DNA of 38,698 bases from positions 1-38,698 of the forward strand of contig JBMNQS010000013.1 in the NCBI GenBank assembly GCA_050944255.1, in the 5' to 3' direction. This document shows positions 8,360 through 15,453 of this stretch, piece by piece. This DNA comes from JBMNQS01 sp050944255 (lineage in GTDB: Bacteria; Bacillota; Clostridia; Christensenellales; Maliibacteriaceae). The notes beneath the pieces were generated by a model. It was given only the letters and a program-made list of their open reading frames with translations, was not told the origin of the DNA and ran no database searches. How positions within the stretch are numbered: position 1 is the first letter of the stretch; every line of letters begins with the position of its first letter. The position numbers and the translations under genes were made by a program.

Positions 8360-9370
8360 TTGTCGAAATTAACGATTATAGAAAATAGCAGAGTCAGTTT
8401 TAGAAAAGATAATGTCGGCGATACCCTGCTCCGGTTCGGTATGCTGATCGCGCTGCTGATCATTGTGATTGCCAACGCGATATTCACGCCAAACTTCTTT
8501 TCCATGAACACCGTCTGGAACCTGATGTTCCAGTGCACCTCGGTGATGATACTCGCCATGGGCATCACGATCGTCATCGCGGCAGGCGGCATCGATATTT
8601 CGGTCGGTTCCATGATGGCCTGCGCCTCCATGGTAGCGGCTCGCGTGATGTTCATCGGGCCGAAATATACTGTGGCGGGCATACTGATCTCGCTGGCCGT
8701 GTCCCTGCTGGCGGGCGGGTTCATCGGGCTGCTCGTATCCAAGTACCGGATACAGCCCATGATCGTGACGCTGGCGATGCTGTACGTGCTGCGCGGTATC
8801 GCACAGCTGCTGCACAACGGCGGTACGCTTTCGGTGGCGTCTTCGTTCTTCACCGACTTCGCCTATATCTCGGTGTGGGGCGTGGTGCCGGTGCAGTTCT
8901 TCGTCTGGCTGTTCGTCATCATCGTGGTGTACATACTGCTGCGCAAAACGCGTTTCGGCACATTCGTGGAGGCGTTTGGCGACAACCCGATAGCCACCAA
9001 GATTTCCGGCGTGAACACCGTGATGTTGGTGGTGGCGGCCCACGCGCTGTGCTCCTTCTTCGCGGGCATCGCGGGATTGCTGGAAACATCACTTGCCAAC
9101 TCCTCTGACCCCAACACATTGGGACAGCTCATGGAGCTCGACGCGATCGCGGCCACCGCAATCGGCGGCACGCCCATGACGGGTGGCAGGCCCAATATCG
9201 CGGGCAGCGTGGCGGGCGCGATCATCGTGACGCTGATTACCATCATGGTGAACATGAACAACATACCCTATGCCTGGTCGCTGATACTCAAAACGATCGT
9301 TCTGTTCGCGGCGCTTTACATGCAGAATATGCGCAACAGAAAATCCATGAAGATGGGGAGTGGCGTATAA
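8360..9370 (+). CDS. Sugar ABC transporter permease (RbsC family), first copy
   Basis: A 336-residue inner-membrane permease with roughly eight to ten hydrophobic segments. The BPD_transp_2 signature region reads G-I-T-I-V-I-A-A-G-G-I-D-I-S-V-G-S near residue 75, and later A-I-A-A-T-A-I-G-G-T-P-M-T-G-G, both diagnostic of RbsC/AraH permeases. It starts at TTG 8360, where GGAGGG at 8346-8351 is spaced 8 bases away. The stop codon overlaps the ATG of the next permease by one base (TAATG), so the two are translationally coupled and presumably form a heterodimer. The first permease tolerates sequence drift in the second signature (A-T-A-I-G-G rather than A-T-V-L-G-G). Confidence 0.93.
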   Translation: MSKLTIIENSRVSFRKDNVGDTLLRFGMLIALLIIVIANAIFTPNFFSMNTVWNLMFQCTSVMILAMGITIVIAAGGIDISVGSMMACASMVAARVMFIGPKYTVAGILISLAVSLLAGGFIGLLVSKYRIQPMIVTLAMLYVLRGIAQLLHNGGTLSVASSFFTDFAYISVWGVVPVQFFVWLFVIIVVYILLRKTRFGTFVEAFGDNPIATKISGVNTVMLVVAAHALCSFFAGIAGLLETSLANSSDPNTLGQLMELDAIAATAIGGTPMTGGRPNIAGSVAGAIIVTLITIMVNMNNIPYAWSLILKTIVLFAALYMQNMRNRKSMKMGSGV

Positions 9371-10374
9371 TGAATCAACAAAAATCTCTGAACTTTTTCA
9401 GGAACAACTTTATCATTGTGCTGTTCGCCCTGCTGTTTATCGCCAGTTCCTTCGCGTTTCCCTCATTCTTTACGCTGGAGAATATCGGAAACCTTGTGCG
9501 CATGGCGGCGATCAACGGCCTGCTGGCGGCGGGTGTGACCTACGTCATCATCTGTGGAAGCATCGATATCAGCGTGGGCTCGGTCATGGCGTTCTCCGGC
9601 TGCATCATCGGCTGGATGTCCAACGCGGGGCTGGAGATACCCGGCGTGATACTTGCCTTGCTCTCCGGCGTGTTCTCCGGATTCCTGATTGCGCTCATGA
9701 TTGTGCAGTTCAAGATGCCCCCCTTCATTGCGTCGCTCGTGATAATGCAAAGCGTGCGCGGCATCGTATTTATCACGACAAACTATGAGCAGATCGGCAT
9801 GAACAGCATGTCCCCCGGGCTTGCGTTCATCGGGCGGGGCGCGTTCATGAACATCTTTACGGTGCCCGCGCTGATCATGGCGATTGTGATGGTCGTCACC
9901 TCGTATATATTCCGAAGGACCAACATCGGGCGGAGCATGTACGCAGTGGGCGGCAACATCGAGGCCGCCAAGATGATGGGCCTGAAGGTGGACTGGACGC
10001 GCTACTTCGCGCACATGATGTGCGGCGGCCTTGCGGCGCTGGCTGGTTTGGTGCTGGCGTGCCGCATGGGCGCGGTGTCCTCCGTCACGGGCGAAATGGC
10101 GGAGATGCAGGCGATTGCGGCAACGGTGCTGGGCGGCACGCTGCTGACGGGCGGCGTGGGCAAGATTTCCGGCACGTTCTTCGGCGTGATGTTCATTGCG
10201 ACGCTGACCAACTTCTTCAACATGCTCAGCGGCGTAAACACCTTCTGGCAGCAGGTTATTACAGGATTCCTCCTGCTGGTGGTCGTGCTGTCGCAGTCGA
10301 TATCCAAGGACTCCGCGTTTCGCAAAATACGCAAAACGGAGGAGGCTGCGCGCACGGCCGCCGTATCCCGCTGA
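9370..10374 (+). CDS. Sugar ABC transporter permease (RbsC family), second copy
   Basis: A 334-residue polytopic membrane protein, paralogous to the preceding permease. It carries G-V-T-Y-V-I-I-C-G-S-I-D-I-S-V-G-S near residue 55 and A-I-A-A-T-V-L-G-G-T-L-L-T-G-G-V-G-K near 245, matching the BPD_transp_2 family. Two different permeases beside one double-domain ATPase is the arrangement of many rhamnose, AI-2 or pentose importers. The ATG overlaps the upstream stop codon; GGGAG lies 9 bases before it. The C-terminal tail (residues 310-334) is basic and cytoplasmic. Confidence 0.93.
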   Translation: MNQQKSLNFFRNNFIIVLFALLFIASSFAFPSFFTLENIGNLVRMAAINGLLAAGVTYVIICGSIDISVGSVMAFSGCIIGWMSNAGLEIPGVILALLSGVFSGFLIALMIVQFKMPPFIASLVIMQSVRGIVFITTNYEQIGMNSMSPGLAFIGRGAFMNIFTVPALIMAIVMVVTSYIFRRTNIGRSMYAVGGNIEAAKMMGLKVDWTRYFAHMMCGGLAALAGLVLACRMGAVSSVTGEMAEMQAIAATVLGGTLLTGGVGKISGTFFGVMFIATLTNFFNMLSGVNTFWQQVITGFLLLVVVLSQSISKDSAFRKIRKTEEAARTAAVSR

Positions 10375-10409
10375 TCCGCGGGCAGCAGGCAAAGATCGTT
10401 CACTTTAAG

Positions 10410-10439
10410 ATCCGGGCCGCAGGCGTCCGCGGCCCGGAT
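10410..10439 (+). promoter_or_regulatory. Intercistronic hairpin before the FGGY kinase
   Basis: A perfect 11-bp stem, ATCCGGGCCGC (10410-10420) and GCGGCCCGGAT (10429-10439), with an 8-base loop, lies in the 93-base gap after the permease gene. There is no U-tract. It may separate transport from catabolic mRNA segments by affecting stability. Confidence 0.55.
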
Positions 10440-10467
10440 ATCCCGATCATATTTCGAGGACACAATC

Positions 10468-11955
10468 ATGAAACTCGTTGAGATGGATCTTGGCGCCAGC
10501 GGCGGCAAGATGCTGCTGGGCGACTACGACGGCGGTATATTAAAGACAGAAGAGATACACAGATTTCCTTACGGACAGATACTGCTGAACGGACAGCATT
10601 ACTGGGATTTTCTATACGTATACGACCAATACATCAAGGGGATACGCAAGGCGGCTACCGCTACATCGGGCGCGATTCAGAGCGTGAGCGCGGACTGTTT
10701 CGGCAACGATTTTATATTGCTCGACCGCAACGGCCAGCTCTCTTACTACAATTACTGCTACAACCCGACAAGCGGCCGGTACTCCAAAACCATGGAATCG
10801 ATATTCTCCGTGATCAGCCCGAAGGAGCTTTACGAACGCACCGGATGCCAGAACGCCGAGTTCAACGCGCTTATGTTCATGTACACCTATCTGCTCAACA
10901 ACGAGGCTTACCGGCTGGAGGAATCCAGCCAGCTTTTATTTTTGCCGGACGCCCTTAATTATTTTATGACGGGTAATCGGTTTTCCGAATTCTCCAACGC
11001 CAACATTACGAGCATGGTCAACCGGCACACGAACGACTGGGATACCGAAATATTCGAGCGGCTGGGGCTTCCGGTGCGCCTCATGGCGCCCATTATACAG
11101 GCGAGTACCGTGGTGGGCGAGGCGACGGCGGGCGTTAAGAAGGATATCGGCATAGCGTATCTGAAGGTGATATCCAGCGTGTCGCACGACACGGGCGCCG
11201 CGGTGTACGCCGTGCCCAACACGGGGCAGCACTTCGGGTTCATCAGCAGCGGAACGTGGTCGCTCGTGGGCATAGAGACCGACCATCAGGTAGTGAACGA
11301 ACTGAGCTTCAAGTACAATATTGCCAATGAGGATAACCCCGAGGGACGCATCAAGGTGCTGGTGAACGTATACGGCCTCAAGCACACGCAGTACTGCAAG
11401 AGCTACTACAACAACCGCAATGTGGCGTTTGAATACGGCCCCGTGACGGCGCAGGCGGCGCAGGAGCCCCCGCTGCGCTGCTTCTTCAACGTGGACGATA
11501 CGCTGATTTACGACGCGGTGGACACGCCCGAGAAAATCAGCGAATACTGCCGGATGACAGGCCAGTTCGTGCCCCGAACGATCCCGGAGATCGTGCGGTG
11601 CATCAACGACAGCCTTGCCTTGAAGTATAAATACACATTCGACCGGCTAGAGCGCGCTACCGGGCTGACCGTGCCCTCCATACACATCGTGGGAGGCGGT
11701 TCACAGAACAAGCTGTTGTGTCAGCTTGCCGCCAACGCGACGGGCAAGCCCGTGTACGTGGGGCCGGTGGAGGCGGCGGGCATGGGCAACCTTGTGACGC
11801 AGCTTATTGCACACGGAGAGCTCAAGGACTACCGCGAGGCGCGCCAACTCATACAGCGCTCCGTCACCGTCGAGGAATACCTGCCGCAGGATCAGGCGCT
11901 CTGGCGGGAAAAGTACGACGAATTCTTGCGGCAGGTCATGCACGGCGTGGAATGA
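10468..11955 (+). CDS. FGGY-family carbohydrate kinase, rhamnulokinase-like
   Basis: A 495-residue cytoplasmic sugar kinase. The N-terminal phosphate-binding loop reads E-M-D-L-G-A-S-G-G-K-M, as in RhaB (D-L-G-A-S-S-G-R). The middle has V-S-H-D-T-G-A-A-V-Y-A-V-P, matching the RhaB S-H-D-T-A-S-A-V block with the catalytic aspartate. The C-terminal FGGY signature is I-V-G-G-G-S-Q-N-K-L-L-C-Q-L-A-A-N-A-T-G, followed by G-P-V-E-A-A-G-M-G-N. RhaB phosphorylates L-rhamnulose at O1; relatives act on L-fuculose and other ketoses. With the class II aldolase next door, 1-phosphorylation of an imported or isomerised ketose is the likely job. The exact sugar is unknown, and no rhamnose isomerase or mutarotase gene is present. 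ATG 10468 is preceded by GAGGA. Confidence 0.85.
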   Translation: MKLVEMDLGASGGKMLLGDYDGGILKTEEIHRFPYGQILLNGQHYWDFLYVYDQYIKGIRKAATATSGAIQSVSADCFGNDFILLDRNGQLSYYNYCYNPTSGRYSKTMESIFSVISPKELYERTGCQNAEFNALMFMYTYLLNNEAYRLEESSQLLFLPDALNYFMTGNRFSEFSNANITSMVNRHTNDWDTEIFERLGLPVRLMAPIIQASTVVGEATAGVKKDIGIAYLKVISSVSHDTGAAVYAVPNTGQHFGFISSGTWSLVGIETDHQVVNELSFKYNIANEDNPEGRIKVLVNVYGLKHTQYCKSYYNNRNVAFEYGPVTAQAAQEPPLRCFFNVDDTLIYDAVDTPEKISEYCRMTGQFVPRTIPEIVRCINDSLALKYKYTFDRLERATGLTVPSIHIVGGGSQNKLLCQLAANATGKPVYVGPVEAAGMGNLVTQLIAHGELKDYREARQLIQRSVTVEEYLPQDQALWREKYDEFLRQVMHGVE

Positions 11956-12012
11956 CGTTGCTTATCATCTAATAATCTAAAAATTGAATATAAATTTTCA
12001 AGGAGGAAAATC

Positions 12013-12636
12013 ATGAAACTGGCAAACATCAAGAAGATCGTCGAGATTGCCCGGCATCTGGATCAGAAGAATCTGGTGAACACCTACGAGGGCAATGTTT
12101 CCATCTGCGATGAAGGGCTGCTCTACATCACGCCTTCCGCGACGCCCAAAAGCTCGCTGACAGATGAGTTGGTCTGCGTGATCGACCTGGCCACGGGTAA
12201 ACAGATTTCCGGCGTGTGCAAGCCGTCTTCGGAGTTGCCCATGCACACCGACGCGTACGGTGTGCGCGACAATATCAACGCCGTCATCCACTGTCATCCG
12301 CCGTATCTGACCGCCTACGCCGTCTGCAACACGCCGGTGGCTACGCGCTCTTACCCGGAGATGATCGCGCTGTTCAAGGTGATTGAGGTGGCCAAGTACG
12401 GGCGGCCCGGCACCAAGGCGATATTCGAGGACGCCCGCAAGATACTTGCGCATGCCAACGTGGTGCTGCTTGCGAACCACGGCGTGCTGGCGGTCGCGGA
12501 CTGCATAGAGCTCGCGTGCTCGCGCATAGAGGCCGCGGAGGCGATCGCACAGGTGCTGTTTCTTGCCAGCCAGCTGGGTACGCCGGCGGAACTTCCTGCG
12601 TCCGAAGTGGAATACCTTATGAACATTGACCATTAA
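12013..12636 (+). CDS. Class II aldolase (fuculose-/rhamnulose-1-phosphate aldolase family)
   Basis: A 207-residue zinc-dependent aldolase of the AraD/FucA family. Metal and catalytic residues are visible: E74 in S-S-E-L-P-M-H, H93 and H95 in V-I-H-C-H-P-P, and H156 in L-L-A-N-H-G-V. The N-terminal Y-E-G-N-V-S block matches the phosphate-binding region (usually G-N-x-S). FucA-type enzymes cleave a ketose 1-phosphate to dihydroxyacetone phosphate and an aldehyde; the AraD epimerases share the fold. The shorter length and the neighbouring RhaB-like kinase favour aldolase. AAGGAGG is spaced 6 bases before the ATG. It follows the kinase by 57 bases and is probably the last intact gene of the operon. 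Confidence 0.88.
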   Translation: MKLANIKKIVEIARHLDQKNLVNTYEGNVSICDEGLLYITPSATPKSSLTDELVCVIDLATGKQISGVCKPSSELPMHTDAYGVRDNINAVIHCHPPYLTAYAVCNTPVATRSYPEMIALFKVIEVAKYGRPGTKAIFEDARKILAHANVVLLANHGVLAVADCIELACSRIEAAEAIAQVLFLASQLGTPAELPASEVEYLMNIDH

Positions 12637-12669
12637 AAAATAACTTAGGAAAAACGTGAGACTTTGCTT

Positions 12670-12864
12670 ATGTCCTGTCTGATCGGAACCGATTTGGGAA
12701 CGTCCGGCGTAAAAGCCATGCTCATCACCGGATCGGGCGAGGTGATCGATACGGTGGGCCACTACTATGCTGTAAACTTCACGGCGGACGGCGGGGCGGA
12801 GCAATGTGGTGATCTTCCGCCGGTAAAAAATAATACTAGCGAAACAGCTCTTAGGATATTTTAA
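12670..12864 (+). pseudogene. Truncated xylulokinase-like FGGY kinase (N-terminus only)
   Basis: The first 47 codons or so match the start of XylB-type kinases: C-L-I-G-T-D-L-G-T-S-G-V-K-A-M-L-I (ATP phosphate loop), V-I-D-T-V-G-H-Y-Y, then G-G-A-E-Q where the family has G-W-A-E-Q-D-P. Similarity stops abruptly near 12807, and the frame closes at 12864 after unrelated residues. A full kinase would be about 500 residues, so more than 400 are missing and nothing like them occurs downstream. It lies 33 bases after the aldolase gene, so it was once part of the sugar operon. A TTG at 12664 is also in frame; the ATG at 12670 is the more natural start. The break suggests a deletion joined to unrelated DNA. 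Confidence 0.8.
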
Positions 12865-13260
12865 CAAACTGGTATAACATTACTTATTAGCCTCTTGTGC
12901 AAAGTTCGGGATTGTAGCCATAAACCTGCGATACTGGCAGAATATTGAGAATGAGCACCGCCTTGGGAACAGAAGGTGGTGTTTATATATAAGAAGGCCT
13001 AAGGCTGTTATCTCCTGCCGGGCTTAATTTTTGTGCAAACAATATCGTTTATGATATAAGGGATACCGCAATGACGTAAAAGGAGGTTATTTGAAAGACA
13101 AAAACATGGCCATTATAGAAACCAGGACCATACGATAATGTTTTCCGACTATCTTGGTAATTGGTTCCAAAATTGAAGTTCCATAAAGGGCTATAACCCA
13201 AATGACCTATACTTATGTAAATGAAGTGTTGCGAGACTGAAAGAATATTAGCCGGATTCA
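12865..13260. other. Decayed or non-coding stretch between the sugar operon and uvrB
   Basis: About 400 A+T-rich bases without a credible gene. It contains a 9-bp stem (CACCGCCTT 12956-12964, AAGGTGGTG 12973-12981), a 9-base direct repeat TTGTGCAAA (12895-12903 and 13031-13039), and a well-formed AAAAGGAGG (13078-13086). The latter precedes a TTG-started 15-codon frame at 13091-13138 that looks like the start of a lost gene. A 70-residue minus-strand frame (13049-13261) has no family resemblance. Confidence 0.5.
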
Positions 13261-13265
13261 ATAAA

Positions 13266-13294
13266 TTGAAAATAAGAAGAAACTATACTATAAT
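13266..13294 (+). promoter_or_regulatory. Promoter of uvrB
   Basis: TTGAAA (13266-13271), a 17-base spacer and a perfect TATAAT (13289-13294) lie about 70 bases before uvrB. I saw no Gram-positive SOS box (GAAC-N4-GTTC type) around it. Confidence 0.7.
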
Positions 13295-13363
13295 AACTCG
13301 ATAGGGCCTTGAGAAAATATACGTGGCTGAATTCGTGTAATATGGCTCATAACTGTCGTAAAA

Positions 13364-15364
13364 ATGGAGAAAAATCCGGAGATGGAGAATAAAAATCTGT
13401 TTCAACTGGTGTCGCCATACAAGCCCCAGGGCGACCAGCCCCAGGCCATTGATCTTCTGGCGGAGGGCCTGCGGCGCGGGGCACAGAGCCAGGTGCTTCT
13501 GGGTGTTACCGGCAGCGGCAAGACCTACACCATGGCCAATATCATCCAGCGCGTCCAGCGCCCGACGCTGGTGCTGGCCCATAACAAGACGCTGGCGGCG
13601 CAGCTCTGCGCCGAGTTCCGCGAGCTGTTTCCCCAAAACGCGGTGGAATACTTCGTCAGCTACTATGATTATTACCAGCCGGAGGCCTACATCGTGTCCT
13701 CGGACACCTACATCGAAAAGGACTCCAGCATCAACGACGAGATCGACCGGCTGCGCCACAGCGCTACCTCCAGCCTCACCGAGCGCAGGGACGTGATCAT
13801 CGTGGCCAGCGTGTCGTGCATCTATTCGCTGGGCGATCCCAAGGAGTATCTGGACTTGAGCCTGTCGCTGCGGCCGGGGATGCGCAAGGACCGGGACGAG
13901 GTACTGCGCCAGCTGGTGGATATCCAGTATGCCCGCAACGATATGGTGCTGGAGCGCGGCAATTTCCGCGTCCGCGGCGACGTGGTGGAGATATTCCCGG
14001 CCAGCCGCGGCGACCGGGCGGTGCGCGTGGAGTTTTTCGGAGACGAGATCGAGCGCATCGTGGAGATGGACGTACTGACCGGCGAGGTCTTGAGCGAGCG
14101 CTCCCATATCGCCGTCTTTCCGGCCAGTCACTACGCCACCAGCCGCTCCAGCATCGATGCGGTGATCGGCGACATCGAGCGGGACATGGAGCTTCAGGTG
14201 AAGGATTTTGAGGAGAAGGACCGCCTCATCGAGGCCCAGCGGCTCTCCCAGCGGGTGCGCTACGACATCGAGATGCTCAGGGAGATCGGCTACTGCACCG
14301 GCATCGAGAACTACTCCCGGTATTTCGACGGACGGCGTCCCGGCGACGCGCCCTTTACGCTTTTAGACTACTTCCCGGACGATTTCCTTCTGATGGTGGA
14401 CGAATCCCACGTGACGCTGCCGCAGGTGAGGGCCATGTACGCGGGGGACCGCTCCCGCAAGGAAAACCTGGTCCGCTACGGGTTCCGGCTGGAGGCGGCC
14501 TTTGACAACCGCCCGCTGCGCTTCGAGGAGTTTGAGGCCCGCGTGGGCCAGCGGATTTACGTCAGCGCCACTCCCGGGGATTACGAGCTGGGACTGGCCG
14601 GAGAGCACGTGGTGGAGCAGATCATCCGCCCCACGGGCCTGATGGACCCGGAAATTGCCGTGCGCCCCGTGCAGGGACAGGTGGACGACCTGTACGGCGA
14701 AATCGTCAAGACGGTGGAGAAGGGCCAGCGGGTGCTGGTGACGACGCTGACCAAGAAGATGGCCGAGAGCCTCACCGACTACTACGCCGAAATGGGCGTG
14801 AAGGTGCGCTACCTCCACTCGGAGGTGGAGACGCTGGAGCGCATGGAGCTATTGCGCGACCTGCGCAGGGGCGATTACGACGTGCTGGTGGGCATCAACC
14901 TGCTGCGGGAGGGGCTAGATCTTCCCGAGGTGTCGCTGGTGGCGATCCTGGATGCGGACAAGGAGGGCTTCCTGCGCTCGGAGCGCTCCCTGATACAGAC
15001 GGTGGGCCGGGCTGCCCGCCACGTGGAGGGCCGCGTCATCATGTACGCGGACAACGTCACCGATTCCATGCAGCGGGCTATTTCTGAAACCAACCGCAGG
15101 CGCGAGATTCAGATGCGGTTCAACCGGGAGCACGGCATTGAGCCAAAGAGCGTCATCAAGCAGGTGCACGACCTATTGGAAGTCACCCGGCCCATCGCGC
15201 CGGAGGCCCCGACGCGGCACGTGATCGAATTGGCGGGCCTTACGAGGCAGGAGATGCTCCGGCAGCTTGAAGCCGAGATGCTCAAGGCCGCACAGGCGCT
15301 GGACTTCGAGCAGGCGGCCCTCTTGCGCGACCGGCTGTACGAGCTGCGGGCGGCGGAACAATAA
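13364..15364 (+). CDS. uvrB: Excinuclease ABC subunit B
   Basis: A 666-residue nucleotide-excision-repair helicase-like ATPase that receives damaged DNA from UvrA and recruits UvrC. It has the family N-terminus L-V-S-P-Y-K-P-Q-G-D-Q-P-Q-A-I, Walker A G-V-T-G-S-G-K-T (47-54), the damage-probing beta-hairpin region Y-Y-D-Y-Y-Q-P-E-A-Y-I, the DEAD-like V-D-E-S-H-V-T motif, L-R-E-G-L-D-L-P-E-V and Q-T-V-G-R-A-A-R-H. A C-terminal UVR coiled-coil domain (E-A-x-M-L-K-A-A-x-x-L-D-F-E-Q-A-A-x-L-R-D) contacts UvrC. Length is normal. ATG 13364 and ATG 13382 are both possible starts; neither has an ideal ribosome site, perhaps because the upstream DNA is rearranged. uvrA follows. Confidence 0.98.
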   Translation: MEKNPEMENKNLFQLVSPYKPQGDQPQAIDLLAEGLRRGAQSQVLLGVTGSGKTYTMANIIQRVQRPTLVLAHNKTLAAQLCAEFRELFPQNAVEYFVSYYDYYQPEAYIVSSDTYIEKDSSINDEIDRLRHSATSSLTERRDVIIVASVSCIYSLGDPKEYLDLSLSLRPGMRKDRDEVLRQLVDIQYARNDMVLERGNFRVRGDVVEIFPASRGDRAVRVEFFGDEIERIVEMDVLTGEVLSERSHIAVFPASHYATSRSSIDAVIGDIERDMELQVKDFEEKDRLIEAQRLSQRVRYDIEMLREIGYCTGIENYSRYFDGRRPGDAPFTLLDYFPDDFLLMVDESHVTLPQVRAMYAGDRSRKENLVRYGFRLEAAFDNRPLRFEEFEARVGQRIYVSATPGDYELGLAGEHVVEQIIRPTGLMDPEIAVRPVQGQVDDLYGEIVKTVEKGQRVLVTTLTKKMAESLTDYYAEMGVKVRYLHSEVETLERMELLRDLRRGDYDVLVGINLLREGLDLPEVSLVAILDADKEGFLRSERSLIQTVGRAARHVEGRVIMYADNVTDSMQRAISETNRRREIQMRFNREHGIEPKSVIKQVHDLLEVTRPIAPEAPTRHVIELAGLTRQEMLRQLEAEMLKAAQALDFEQAALLRDRLYELRAAEQ

Positions 15365-15453
15365 TGGCCGGTTGTCCGGACGCCTGCGAGGGCTACAAAA
15401 TCAGGTTATGTTTGGTTATACTATAGAGAATGCATTCAGGTAAGGAGCAGAAT

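Noticed and set aside
12013..12636. L-ribulose-5-phosphate 4-epimerase (AraD) identity for the class II aldolase
   Set aside because: The same fold and metal ligands serve both, but the adjacent RhaB-like 1-kinase and the FucA-like length favour an aldolase; I kept the broader family name.
13266..13381. LexA/SOS box in front of uvrB
   Set aside because: No GAAC-N4-GTTC type palindrome is present between the promoter and the start codon.
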